This document shows positions 25,853 through 34,333 of a DNA stretch of 64,000 nt, piece by piece. The notes beneath the pieces were generated by a model, which saw only the letters and a program-made list of their open reading frames with translations, had not been told where the DNA came from and did not search any database. The translations under genes were made by a program, and so were the position numbers. Source of the stretch: Dyadobacter sp. Leaf189. GTDB lineage: Bacteria; Bacteroidota; Bacteroidia; Cytophagales; Spirosomataceae. The stretch lies in assembly GCF_001424405.1 (NCBI RefSeq), contig NZ_LMPS01000001.1, positions 106,549 to 170,548 on the forward strand, in the 5' to 3' direction. Each line of letters begins with the position of its first letter. Positions within the stretch are counted from its first letter, which is position 1.

Positions 25853-28438
25853 ATGAATAACAGTTTTCAGGACGCAGTTGTAACGAAGTATAATATTTTC
25901 AACAGCCTTTTCCTGAGTTTGCCCTATCGCGGTATTTTTCAGACGGGTTCGTTACTTCCGATACTTACGCAGCAGAGTGAGACAGGTTTTCAGGAGGGAA
26001 AATCCCCGAAGGAAATCATCGAGCACTTTTTTTCGGAACTACTTGAAACCGCCACTCCCAAGGAAAGGACAGATCTGCTTTTTGCATTTATTCAATATAT
26101 TGAAAGGCAAGTTGTACTCTTCGATTCCGTTGAAGATGCTGCATTTGACCAAACCCACGATCTTACCGGAAAAGGCTCCGTTACTTACCTGACCGAAAGG
26201 CTGGACAAAGACGAGCTGAAAAAGAAGCTGCTGACGAAATTGCAGGATTTCAGTGTTCGCATCGTTTTGACTGCCCACCCAACCCAGTTTTACTCAGGTA
26301 AAGTGCTCGGGATTATCAACGATCTCGAAGACGCGATCAAAGAGAATGATTTTACCGAGGTAAATCAGCTTTTGCTTCAACTTGGTAAAACTGCATTTAT
26401 CAATCACGAAAAACCTACTCCATTCGACGAGGCTGTCAGCCTGTGCTGGTTCCTCGAAAATGTATATTATGACGCTATTCCGTCTATCCTTGAAAAGCTG
26501 ATCAATGGGTTGGGAATGAGCGTTCACGACTGGCCTTATCCGAATGTGTACCGGCTTGGTTTCTGGCCGGGGGGTGACAGGGACGGTAATCCTTTTGTTA
26601 ATCCGGACATTACGTTGCAGGTAGCGGACAGGCTGAGAGAGACACTTTTGCGCAGCTACTACCGCGATATCCGTCAGCTGAAAAGGAGACTTACATTCAA
26701 GGGCGTCGACGAAGCAGTGTCAATTGCGGAAAAGAAGATGAACAGTACCATCTTTGGTCCGTTCGAAGAGGGTTATGCCAATGCACAGGAGCTGATTGAC
26801 GAGTTGCTGAAAGCACGGGAAGTGCTGGTGAGCAAGCATCAGGGACTGTTTGTGGAGCTGCTGGACAATTTTATTTTGAAGCTTAACCTGTTCGGTTTCT
26901 TTTTCGCGAGCCTTGATGTGCGGCAGGATAGCCGGAAACATGCGAAAGCGTGGGAGGATATTCTGAAAAGACTGGAAAAGAAGATCCCGCTATTGAAATA
27001 CAGTGATTATGAAGGCTGGGACGAGCCGAAGAAAATAGAAATGCTGCTCTCGCTCAATATTCCTTTGCGCGACGAAGATTATGAAGATCCTTTGACAAAA
27101 GATATCCTCGGGTCAATCAGAGCAATTAAGACGATCCAGGAGAAAAATGGTGAAAAAGGCGCTCACCGCTATGTTATCAGCAACAATACTTCTGCGTTGA
27201 ATGTAATGCAGGTGGTTGCGCTGGCGAAGAATCTGATTGCTGATGAAAATGGCAAGCTTGCGCTCGATGTAGTTCCATTGTTCGAGACGGTGGACGACCT
27301 GGCCAATGCGCCGGAAATCATGCGCAGCTTGTATGAGAATGAATTTTACCGCAACCATTTACAAAATCGCGAGAACCACCAAACAATTATGGTAGGATTT
27401 TCGGATGGAACGAAAGATGGCGGTTACCTGCGCGCCAACTGGTCTATCTACCGCGCGAAAGAGGAGCTGACAAAGGTTTCGAGAGAGTTTGGGATCAAAG
27501 TCACATTCTTCGACGGTCGCGGCGGACCGCCTGCACGCGGAGGTGGCAATAACCACAATTTCTACTCCTCGCTTGGATCCGATATTGAAGATAAGGAGAT
27601 ACAACTGACCGTACAGGGACAAACTATCAGCTCCAATTACGGAACCGTAACCACGGCGATGTACAATCTGGAAAGATTGTTTACCGCTGGCTTGGAAAAC
27701 CATTTATTCCGTGACAATCGTGCTGAGGATGAACTAAGTACAGAAGATAAGGAGTTGATCGAGGAAATGGCAGAAGCAGCCTACAACTCTTACCTGGACC
27801 TTAAAAATCACCCGATGTTTGTCAAGTACCTTGATAAGAAAACGCCATTGCGTTTTTACGGTCAGACCAACATTGGCAGCCGCCCCACGAAGCGCGGAAA
27901 CGATGATGAAGGCTTGAAATTTGAAGATTTGCGGGCTATTCCATTTGTAGGTTCCTGGGCGCAGATGAAGCAGAACGTACCTGGCTTCTATGGTTTTGGA
28001 TCGGCGATCCGGCAAATGGCGGACGAAAACAAGGTTGAGGATATCAAGCAACTTTACAAGAAATCCCTGTTTTTCCGGACTTTGATCGAAAATTCAATGC
28101 AGTCGCTTTCAAAGGCGTTTTTCCCGGCAACAAAGTACTTGCGTGACGAGGAAGAGTACCGCGAGTTTTGGGACAAAATGTATGACGAATTCCTGCTAAC
28201 GCGCGACCTGCTGTTGGAGGTATCAGGACAGAAAGAGCTTCTGGACAGTAACAATGTGACAAAGGTATCAATCAAAACACGTGAGCGCATTGTATTGCCT
28301 TTGATTACCATTCAGCAATATGCATTACAAATGCTTGCACTTGACCCCAAAGACCTGCCGGTTGATGTAGAAACCTACAATCAGCTGATCATGCGGGCGA
28401 TGTTCGGGATTATCAATGCAGCGAGAAATTCGGCATAG
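25853..28438 (+). CDS. ppc: phosphoenolpyruvate carboxylase
   Basis: An 861-residue cytoplasmic enzyme that carboxylates PEP to oxaloacetate to refill the citric-acid cycle. Catalytic His142 sits in LTAHPTQF, near the N-terminus. GFSDGTKDGGYLRANW corresponds to the usual GYSDSxKDAG segment. The glycine-rich active-site loop reads FFDGRGGPPARGGG: the arginines are kept, but the His of the classical FHGRGG (E. coli His579) is Asp554 here. Much of the remaining sequence also diverges from E. coli (for example the C-terminus ends GIINAARNSA rather than NTG), so it belongs to the distinct Bacteroidota branch. A perfect -10-like TATATTTG lies at 25803-25810. Confidence 0.92.
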   Translation: MNNSFQDAVVTKYNIFNSLFLSLPYRGIFQTGSLLPILTQQSETGFQEGKSPKEIIEHFFSELLETATPKERTDLLFAFIQYIERQVVLFDSVEDAAFDQTHDLTGKGSVTYLTERLDKDELKKKLLTKLQDFSVRIVLTAHPTQFYSGKVLGIINDLEDAIKENDFTEVNQLLLQLGKTAFINHEKPTPFDEAVSLCWFLENVYYDAIPSILEKLINGLGMSVHDWPYPNVYRLGFWPGGDRDGNPFVNPDITLQVADRLRETLLRSYYRDIRQLKRRLTFKGVDEAVSIAEKKMNSTIFGPFEEGYANAQELIDELLKAREVLVSKHQGLFVELLDNFILKLNLFGFFFASLDVRQDSRKHAKAWEDILKRLEKKIPLLKYSDYEGWDEPKKIEMLLSLNIPLRDEDYEDPLTKDILGSIRAIKTIQEKNGEKGAHRYVISNNTSALNVMQVVALAKNLIADENGKLALDVVPLFETVDDLANAPEIMRSLYENEFYRNHLQNRENHQTIMVGFSDGTKDGGYLRANWSIYRAKEELTKVSREFGIKVTFFDGRGGPPARGGGNNHNFYSSLGSDIEDKEIQLTVQGQTISSNYGTVTTAMYNLERLFTAGLENHLFRDNRAEDELSTEDKELIEEMAEAAYNSYLDLKNHPMFVKYLDKKTPLRFYGQTNIGSRPTKRGNDDEGLKFEDLRAIPFVGSWAQMKQNVPGFYGFGSAIRQMADENKVEDIKQLYKKSLFFRTLIENSMQSLSKAFFPATKYLRDEEEYREFWDKMYDEFLLTRDLLLEVSGQKELLDSNNVTKVSIKTRERIVLPLITIQQYALQMLALDPKDLPVDVETYNQLIMRAMFGIINAARNSA

Positions 28439-28461
28439 GTAGTTATTCCTATTACATAAAT

Positions 28462-28500
28462 GAAAATGCTCCTGGAACTTACTTTCAGGAGCATTTTCTA
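28462..28500. terminator. terminator after ppc, possibly bidirectional
   Basis: A perfect 13-bp stem (GAAAATGCTCCTG / CAGGAGCATTTTC) with an 11-base loop. It is flanked by a further TTACATA / TATGTAA pair. It sits between ppc and the convergent lipoprotein gene, whose stop is at 28529. Confidence 0.8.
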
Positions 28501-28528
28501 TGTAAAATGAAATTCAAAATCTAGCCGT

Positions 28529-29116
28529 TTAATCCTGCACAAATCGCGTGTGAAACCTGCCATTCGTGAAACGCAATGTATCCGGAAGAACAGGCTCGCC
28601 ACCATCTCTTGTCTTTATCATGGTTATCTGGAAAGTCCCTTTGATTTCTCCCGTTTTGCTGTTGTACATTTCGATATTTAAATAGTTGTCAAAGCCTTCC
28701 GCCGGCCCGTAAGAATCTCCTACAACATCCCCATCTTGCATGACCACTAACAAATCCGCATAAACAGGATCCTTTTCATCACAATGCAACGCTGACCTTG
28801 CAATGATTTTGTTCATTCCGGCTTTCTTCGGGATCTTCATTAAATTAAGTTGCTGTCTTAGATGGCCTTCAGGAGAATACAATTCTGTAAGTACTTCCAG
28901 GTGGTCTTGGGTGCAGGGCATACTTGAAGAGTAGGGGATCATTCCAGAGGAAACGGTTTGATAAGCGTTTTCATAAGTCTTATTCCAATTTTTCCCATTC
29001 AAATCAGCTTCAAAATAGCCGATAGTGCCCCGGCTTGGCATGAGATGCTGTTTATAACAGCCAGTTAAAATATAAACAACAATGGAGGGATATAGCGATT
29101 TTCGTAGAAGTCTCAT
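28529..29116 (-). CDS. lipoprotein of unknown function coupled to the M12B-type protease
   Basis: A 195-residue protein with a lipoprotein signal (lipobox LTGC, Cys20) and no acidic surface-export motif after the cysteine. The mature part is predicted to be beta-rich: it starts IGYFEADLNGKNWNKTYE, has two cysteines, and ends with NSKTGEIKGTFQITM and LPDTLRFTNGRFH. The pattern resembles small Bacteroidota lipoproteins that begin with a '(F)xAxLNGKxW' strand (DUF6252-like), but I do not recognise a function. Its start overlaps the stop of the secreted metalloprotease gene by 4 bp (ATGA), so it is produced together with it. A role as inhibitor, chaperone or partner of the protease is possible but unproven. 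Confidence 0.75.
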   Translation of the reverse strand: MRLLRKSLYPSIVVYILTGCYKQHLMPSRGTIGYFEADLNGKNWNKTYENAYQTVSSGMIPYSSSMPCTQDHLEVLTELYSPEGHLRQQLNLMKIPKKAGMNKIIARSALHCDEKDPVYADLLVVMQDGDVVGDSYGPAEGFDNYLNIEMYNSKTGEIKGTFQITMIKTRDGGEPVLPDTLRFTNGRFHTRFVQD

Positions 29117-30966
29117 TTCTGAACGATAATACGTTTTACAACTATCTTGTCATCAATGGTCAACTTAACTAAATAGCTTCCATTTTCGAGCTTGTCATTT
29201 TTCCAAAACAAAGAATGTGCTCCCCGCATCTGCCGGGTTCTTGGTGGAACCAAGTTTTTCAACAGAATACCAGATAGGTCCATAATTTCCAGGCTGACAT
29301 CTGCCTCAGTTTCCAAATTGTAGTGAATTTGTATCTGTTCACTTGCCGGGTTTGGGGTCACTTCAAAATCGGGATTGAATGTGTCCATTGAGTCAATCCC
29401 TGCACTTCCCTGTCTGTATGGGCTTGGCATCTGAGCAGTTATTGCGATGAATGCAGTAGTCGATTTTCCACCAGCTGTAACAGTACCCTTCAGATAAATT
29501 TTTTGATTTTGATAGAAAAACCAGGTGAAAATGTCAGTTGTCGTATTAGATAATGTATAGTTTACTCCGTCATAGCTGTACTGCCAGACGAAAGAATATG
29601 GCGCGTTACCACAGCTATAATTAAGCTCGAAGTTTTTTCCACCCTGTGTTGTCACGTAGGTTGGTCCGTCAATGTAAGCTGCCAATGGAGGAGTAGGGTT
29701 CGGCCGGAAACCGCCGACTACTAAATGGGTTTCAGTGATTCTCTTTGCATTGTTATTGTTAGCAGCAGTTCCAGTTGCCTTTCCTCCTACACTAATGTTT
29801 GGATTGGAAAAGTTGAGGAGTCTATTACTCCCGTCCGCAGTCTTGTCGCTCATCATTGTGCGATCAATTACGACTCCCAATCCATTTTTTATGTTGTAGC
29901 CTTGGGCATATTGCGGGTTACCATCTTCCCCATCGTGTCTGCAACCAAGTATATGCCCAACTTCGTGCGTAAATGTCTTATTTGTCACCGCATTTAATAT
30001 TTGCACGATTGAATAAGCCGTGGAGTTGTTGAAAAATGGAGTTGCAGTTGCTCCTCGGGCGCCGTAATTGCCGTTTGTAAAAAGTACAACCAGATCTGCC
30101 TGATATTGGTCCCGTAAATTTTGAGCGGAGATATTCATGCTCAAATCGTTCACATCACCAGTCATTTTGTTGTCTTTCTCAATGAAATCCAGGGCAGCAA
30201 CTCCCGCCAGCGTCAACACTGCATTGCTGGTAATACCGCTATTGTAAATTGTACTGTTAAATTGGGCAATGGAGAGGTTTGCCTGATCAATGATTGTTTG
30301 AACATTGTTTGCAAGCTCCAAAGCTTTAGGCGTATACAGCACCAGCACCCGCGGATTTACAAGCGGCTGACACGCGTTCATCTTGGCATTGTGATCAATC
30401 GGAGTTTCAGTTGAAGGCGGCGAGAGCTCTGCATGGGTCCGGTTACCAGCTTTGTCGCCAGCATCTGTGGCACATCCCACATCACTTGCTTTTCCAGGAT
30501 TAATCTCCTGCAAGCAATACAGTCCATTCGGGGCAGGAAATATTTCATAAATGCCCGCTGGCGTGGATATGTGTGCACTGATTCTGCCTGATTTTGCAAT
30601 GAGTACAATGGTACCACGACCTTCGTCTGTCTTTCCAATCCATTCATAATTCGAGTCGTCGTGATATTCCACGTGACTCACTTCGGCAGTGATCGGGCGC
30701 GCCTGGCCGGGAATGTTGATTTTCATTACTCCATCTCTTTGCGCCTTTTTCAGCGGATTTAGCCGGACAAAATGAAATGCGGTGACATTTGGATTTCTCC
30801 TGATTCTGGTTTCGTATTCGTCTAGCTCAGGGGAACTTTGAAGTTCTTGCTCGGCGACAGGTTCGATAAAGTGGATTAACTGCGCGAATGCAGCACCCGA
30901 ACAAGTGCAGAAAATAACAAATGTAATCCAGGCAATTTTTCCGAAATGCGTAAAGTATCTATGCAT
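29113..30966 (-). CDS. T9SS-secreted M12B (reprolysin-like) metalloprotease
   Basis: A 617-residue exported protein. Signal peptide (about 1-29, ending AAFAQ), a ~190-residue N-terminal prodomain-like region, and then a reprolysin-type catalytic domain with HEVGHILGCRHD (His334, Glu335, His338, His344), the full metzincin zinc signature. A Met-turn candidate follows at about 370-380 (RTMMSDKTAD). After an Ig-like region (about 430-510, YIDGPTYVTTQGGKNFELN) comes a type A type IX secretion sorting domain (about 535-617, TPNPASEQIQIHY to VVKRIIVQK). It is thus sent across the outer membrane and either anchored or released. It forms a two-gene unit with the overlapping lipoprotein gene. Confidence 0.9.
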   Translation of the reverse strand: MHRYFTHFGKIAWITFVIFCTCSGAAFAQLIHFIEPVAEQELQSSPELDEYETRIRRNPNVTAFHFVRLNPLKKAQRDGVMKINIPGQARPITAEVSHVEYHDDSNYEWIGKTDEGRGTIVLIAKSGRISAHISTPAGIYEIFPAPNGLYCLQEINPGKASDVGCATDAGDKAGNRTHAELSPPSTETPIDHNAKMNACQPLVNPRVLVLYTPKALELANNVQTIIDQANLSIAQFNSTIYNSGITSNAVLTLAGVAALDFIEKDNKMTGDVNDLSMNISAQNLRDQYQADLVVLFTNGNYGARGATATPFFNNSTAYSIVQILNAVTNKTFTHEVGHILGCRHDGEDGNPQYAQGYNIKNGLGVVIDRTMMSDKTADGSNRLLNFSNPNISVGGKATGTAANNNNAKRITETHLVVGGFRPNPTPPLAAYIDGPTYVTTQGGKNFELNYSCGNAPYSFVWQYSYDGVNYTLSNTTTDIFTWFFYQNQKIYLKGTVTAGGKSTTAFIAITAQMPSPYRQGSAGIDSMDTFNPDFEVTPNPASEQIQIHYNLETEADVSLEIMDLSGILLKNLVPPRTRQMRGAHSLFWKNDKLENGSYLVKLTIDDKIVVKRIIVQK

Positions 30967-31222
30967 AAGTAGAAGGGTTAATAGTAGAACAATGCCAACT
31001 AGATTGGTCGAAATGTTCTATTATTTCTAGGATTAACAAAATAGTTTTATAGCTGCGGGTGGCGCGAATTAGCTGCCGGTAAGAAGCTGAGTACGAACGG
31101 AAAGGTTGACAGGAAAAGTTGCCTGTGATCAGCCAATTTTCGTTGCAATTATTAGTAGACGAATAGTTGGGGAGACTTATAACCCGATATACTCAATATC
31201 TAAACTTCAACTTGTACTCTAC

Positions 31223-31657
31223 ATGACACATCACTCCGATCATCGTGCCTATTTTTTTAAGATAGACACGACTATCAAAAAAATTCGTAACGCCTTGCAA
31301 AAGCAGCTGACAGAAGCCGGTTTCGATTTGACAGTGGACCAATGGGTGCTCATAGATCATATATTCAGGAAGCAGGGAGTGAGCCAGAACGAGCTCGCTG
31401 AAATGACCTTCAAAGATCCGCCAACTGTCACCAGGATCATCGATCTGCTTGAAAAAAAGGGGTTGGTGGAGCGCGGGCCGGCAGCAGGTGATCGCAGGAA
31501 ATTCAACCTTTTTTTAACAAAAAATGGTCAGGCTATCTACAACCAGGCTTTTCCGATCGTAGCGGACATTAGGAGAAAAGGGTGGGGCAGCCTTAACGAT
31601 TCAGATTATCAGCATTTTGTGCGGATAATGGACTCCATTTACCAGAATTTTACCTGA
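31223..31657 (+). CDS. MarR-family transcriptional regulator
   Basis: A 144-residue winged-helix regulator. The DNA-binding segment is clear: QWVLIDHIFRKQGVSQNELAEMT, then DPPTVTRIIDLLEKKGLVER and the wing GDRRKFNLFLT. The family binds palindromic operators as dimers and usually responds to phenolic or oxidising ligands. I start at the ATG at 31223 because the preceding 39 in-frame codons do not look like a protein. It has no obvious target next door: the SIMPL gene downstream is separated by a terminator, and the divergent protease gene lies 256 bp away. Regulation of that protease unit or of itself is possible. Confidence 0.88.
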   Translation: MTHHSDHRAYFFKIDTTIKKIRNALQKQLTEAGFDLTVDQWVLIDHIFRKQGVSQNELAEMTFKDPPTVTRIIDLLEKKGLVERGPAAGDRRKFNLFLTKNGQAIYNQAFPIVADIRRKGWGSLNDSDYQHFVRIMDSIYQNFT

Positions 31658-31676
31658 ATCTTTCCACAACGAAATC

Positions 31677-31717
31677 AAATGGAAGATGATCCTCACAAGG
31701 GCAATCTTCCATTTTTT
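31677..31717 (+). terminator. terminator of the marR-family gene
   Basis: An 11-bp stem (AAATGGAAGAT / ATCTTCCATTT) with a 16-base loop runs into TTTTTT, starting 19 bp after the stop codon. Confidence 0.8.
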
Positions 31718-31849
31718 ATTTTACAGCCATGCTACATTCCTTTAAACTTTAGCAACAATAAAGCATCTAAACTGCGTTGAGATACAAAACACCTTTGCAT
31801 GGTGTGTATTACAGCGTTCATTTTCAATTCATTTTTATTTTTTAAAGCC

Positions 31850-32581
31850 ATGAAAAAAGCATTTTTAGCAAGCTTCCTCTTATCGGCAGCCATGTTGTCC
31901 CCAGCGTTCTCACAGGTAAAAACAGAACAATTGATGCAGGTACCGAATATTGAAGTGGCCGGTTTCGCTGAAATCGAGGTAGTGCCGGATGAGATATACT
32001 TTAACATTTCGCTGCGTGAGTACTATGCAGATGAAAAAAACCAGAAGGATAAAGTGGTTATCAGTACTTTGGAAAAGCAGCTTGTGAAAGCAATAGCCGA
32101 CGCAGGTTTGCCGAAAGAAAGTCTGTCGATCAGCGGGGTAGGCGGTTACCAGGATTATGTTGATAAAAAGAAAAAGCCTGCCACTTTCCTCGAAAGCAAG
32201 CAATATGAGCTGAAAGTGAGCAGTGCGGAGAAACTCGATATTATCATGTCAAAAGTGGAGAGCCGCGGGGTTAATTATGCGAATGTTTCCCGCGTGGACC
32301 ATTCCAAAAAAGAGGAATTTAAGAAGCAGGTAAAGATCGATGCATTGAAAGCAGCCAAAGCAAAGGCTGAATACCTGCTTGCGTCACTGGATCAGAAACT
32401 GGGCCGTGTGTTGGAAATTAAAGAGCTGGATGAAAACCTGTACTTCCCTCAGCCGATGTTTGCAAAGGCCAATGTACGCGCATTCTCAGCCGAGTCGGCC
32501 GATGCAGTTACCCAGAGCGATGTACAGTATCAGAAAATCAAGATCAGCTACCGGATGCAGGCGGCATTTGAAATTAAATAA
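31850..32581 (+). CDS. SIMPL-domain (DUF541) exported protein
   Basis: A 243-residue protein with a signal peptide (MKKAFLASFLLSAAM, cut near AFSQ), so periplasmic. The mature part is a SIMPL/DUF541 domain: VAGFAEIEVVPDEIYFNISLRE at the N-terminus, then the helix KDKVVISTLEKQLVKAI, and DALKAAKAKAEYLLASL. E. coli YggE, a relative, is linked to lower oxidative stress; the molecular activity is unknown. I use the internal ATG at 31850 because it begins the signal peptide; 17 further in-frame codons upstream would block export. It has its own terminator and is likely monocistronic. Confidence 0.87.
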   Translation: MKKAFLASFLLSAAMLSPAFSQVKTEQLMQVPNIEVAGFAEIEVVPDEIYFNISLREYYADEKNQKDKVVISTLEKQLVKAIADAGLPKESLSISGVGGYQDYVDKKKKPATFLESKQYELKVSSAEKLDIIMSKVESRGVNYANVSRVDHSKKEEFKKQVKIDALKAAKAKAEYLLASLDQKLGRVLEIKELDENLYFPQPMFAKANVRAFSAESADAVTQSDVQYQKIKISYRMQAAFEIK

Positions 32582-32590
32582 ATCCTTCTG

Positions 32591-32623
32591 AATTATGCCT
32601 GCTTTTTGCAGGCATAATTTTTT
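32591..32623 (+). terminator. terminator of the SIMPL protein gene
   Basis: A perfect 12-bp stem (AATTATGCCTGC / GCAGGCATAATT) with a 5-T loop, followed by TTTT, 9 bp after the stop codon. Confidence 0.87.
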
Positions 32624-32708
32624 GGTGGTAACTCACCACCGGAGCAGGTCTCCCGGGAAATTTAGAAATGGTTATTTAACTTAAAGCTAAACTAAGTAAC
32701 TGGAAATC

Positions 32709-33044
32709 ATGGGCATCAATTCAAAACATCTGGCCACATTTATTCTTGGCGCCGCAGCAGGGGTTGCAGCACACAAGTATCTTCAATCCGAAGATGGAGA
32801 AAAGCTTTTGGAAGATCTTAAAACCAAAGCGAATAGTCTCAAAGCAGAGGCCGAGGGCGCAATTGATAAAGCTCCCGAGTACTTTGAAGAGCTGAAAAGC
32901 AAAGGAGCTGAATCGCTCAAGGGAAATTTCCCTGACGTGGAGTCGTTTCTGAAAGATCTTTACGAAAAATTCGTCGGGAACAAAGAAACTTCCACCACCA
33001 CAGCCACTCCCGCGAACACACCTATTCCCGATCCCATTTCGTAG
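32709..33044 (+). CDS. YtxH-like small membrane-anchored protein
   Basis: A 111-residue protein with an N-terminal hydrophobic, glycine/alanine-rich segment (HLATFILGAAAGVAAHKYL, about 7-25) followed by charged amphipathic helices (GEKLLEDLKTKANSLKAEAEGAI) and a Thr/Pro/Ala-rich tail. This is the layout of YtxH/gas-vesicle-like proteins, which are often general-stress proteins of unknown mechanism. It stands between two terminators, so it is transcribed on its own. No Shine-Dalgarno sequence is present. Confidence 0.7.
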   Translation: MGINSKHLATFILGAAAGVAAHKYLQSEDGEKLLEDLKTKANSLKAEAEGAIDKAPEYFEELKSKGAESLKGNFPDVESFLKDLYEKFVGNKETSTTTATPANTPIPDPIS

Positions 33045-33063
33045 GAGCAGGATAGTATATTGA

Positions 33064-33112
33064 AATGCAGCTTGAAACCGGCGTTACGTCGGTTTCAAGC
33101 TGCATTGTTTTT
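33064..33112 (+). terminator. terminator after the YtxH-like gene, overlapping the 3' end of nudK
   Basis: A perfect 17-bp stem (AATGCAGCTTGAAACCG / CGGTTTCAAGCTGCATT) with a 9-base loop is followed by GTTTTTT. Its right arm covers the stop codon and last codons of the convergent nudK gene, so it probably also affects that transcript's end. Confidence 0.85.
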
Positions 33113-33691
33113 TAAAAGGTGGTTAATCTGCGCATACTGGATCAGCATGATGGTTTTTGCATCCTTTATCTCGCCACGTGAAATCATGGAGAGTGCCTCT
33201 GCAAACGGGATTTCCATTACTTCAATGTTCTCCTGCTCGCCGTCGGCGCCGCCACCTTCACTCACTTTCATTTCTTCGGAATATTCGCCTACAAAAAAGT
33301 ACAGAATTTCAGTTACCGATCCTGGCGACATATAGGCTTCAAATATTTTGCGCACGGAACTGAGCTTGTAGCCGGTCTCTTCCTCTGTCTCCCTGATAAT
33401 GCAATCTTCGGGATTGTCTTTATCGAGCAAGCCTGCACACGCTTCTATGAGCATTCCTGATGCATTTCCATTCGTGTATGTCGGGAGCCGGAATTGATTG
33501 GTAAGGATAACTGTTTGTTTATCAGTGTTGTACAGCAGAATGGTAGCCCCATTCCCCCGATCATAAGCCTCCCGGCTTTGCCGCTCCCATTGGCCGTTGT
33601 TACCCTGATAATCAAATGTATACTTACGCAATGTGTACCAGTTATCAGACAGTATCTCTTCATTGACCAACCTTATGCGTGGATTCTCCAT
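33095..33691 (-). CDS. nudK: NUDIX hydrolase, GDP-mannose pyrophosphatase NudK type
   Basis: A 198-residue cytoplasmic NUDIX enzyme very like E. coli NudK along its whole length: [41 protein letters not shown] with the NUDIX core [27 protein letters not shown] and [21 protein letters not shown]. NudK hydrolyses GDP-mannose to GMP and mannose 1-phosphate. Gmd, encoded ~17 kb away in this window, consumes the same sugar nucleotide, so the two may compete for one pool (inference). Its promoter is a full match to the consensus and is embedded in a cluster of TTGATYA-type elements, suggesting tight control. Confidence 0.93.
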   Translation of the reverse strand: MENPRIRLVNEEILSDNWYTLRKYTFDYQGNNGQWERQSREAYDRGNGATILLYNTDKQTVILTNQFRLPTYTNGNASGMLIEACAGLLDKDNPEDCIIRETEEETGYKLSSVRKIFEAYMSPGSVTEILYFFVGEYSEEMKVSEGGGADGEQENIEVMEIPFAEALSMISRGEIKDAKTIMLIQYAQINHLLKNNAA

Positions 33692-33698
33692 TGAACAG

Positions 33699-33770
33699 TT
33701 TTGATTAAAATTGATTAATAATGATCAAAAGTAGATGAATTGATCAATACTGACAAATGTGATTGATTAT
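33699..33770. promoter_or_regulatory. cluster of TTGATTA/TGATCA elements over the nudK promoter
   Basis: Five related units occur in 72 bp between nudK and the cupin gene: TTGATTAA at 33701 and 33711 (10 bp apart), TGATCA at 33723 (touching the -10 box), the perfect palindrome ATTGATCAAT at 33739-33748 (in the promoter spacer), and TTGATTAT at 33763. The layout fits operator sites for a repressor of the divergent pair; the regulator is unknown. Confidence 0.45.
33726..33757 (-). promoter_or_regulatory. housekeeping promoter of nudK
   Basis: Read on the minus strand: TTTG (33757-33754), a 20-base spacer, and TACTTTTG (33733-33726), a complete match to TTTG-N17-23-TAnnTTTG. Transcription should start near 33719, about 28 bases before the ATG. 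Confidence 0.75.
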
Positions 33771-33822
33771 TTGGCAGCTATCAGCTTTCAACCTAGTTTA
33801 GGAGCTGCTTACTGTAACTACT

Positions 33823-34329
33823 ATGAAGTCTCTTGAATATTGGGTTGAGAAATACCAGCTGCAACCACACCCGGAAGGCGGGTTCTATGCAGAAACTTAC
33901 CGTGCGAAAGATGTAATCAGTTCGGAGGCACTGCCGCCTCGATTTGGTGGGGAAAGAGCGGCGAGTACAGGCATTTATTTCCTCCTGGATGCGCATCATT
34001 TTTCCGCATTTCACCGGATCAAATCGGACGAAATGTGGCATTTTTATGCAGGTGACGCTTTGGAGATATTTGTAATTGACCCAATAACCGGGAAACTTCA
34101 GATCATCAGATTGGGAAGTGATCCCGAAAATGGAGAGACTTTTCAGGCAGTAGTTCCGGCGGGAGCCTGGTTCGGCTCGCGCCCGGCTGCCGGAAGTTCC
34201 TATTCGCTGGTCGGCTGTACAGTCGCGCCCGGCTTTGATTTCAGGGACTTTGAAATGGCAGACAGAGCGGCATTACAAGCCGAGTATCCCGAATTCCAGA
34301 CAATCATTGCTGAGCTGACCAGGATTTAA
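33823..34329 (+). CDS. DUF985 cupin-fold protein
   Basis: A 168-residue single-domain cupin of the DUF985 family. Diagnostic stretches: LQPHPEGGFYAETYR, STGIYFLLDAHHFSAFHRIKSDEMWHF in two motif halves, PAGAWFGSRP and YSLVGCTVAPGFDF. The histidines and glutamate could hold a metal, and related structures bind sugar-like ligands, but no reaction is established. It is divergent from nudK with ~130 bp between them, which hold a cluster of repeated regulatory-looking elements; common control with nudK would hint at a sugar-linked role. It converges on a lipoprotein gene with only 4 bp between the stop codons. Confidence 0.85.
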   Translation: MKSLEYWVEKYQLQPHPEGGFYAETYRAKDVISSEALPPRFGGERAASTGIYFLLDAHHFSAFHRIKSDEMWHFYAGDALEIFVIDPITGKLQIIRLGSDPENGETFQAVVPAGAWFGSRPAAGSSYSLVGCTVAPGFDFRDFEMADRAALQAEYPEFQTIIAELTRI

Positions 34330-34333
34330 GCTG

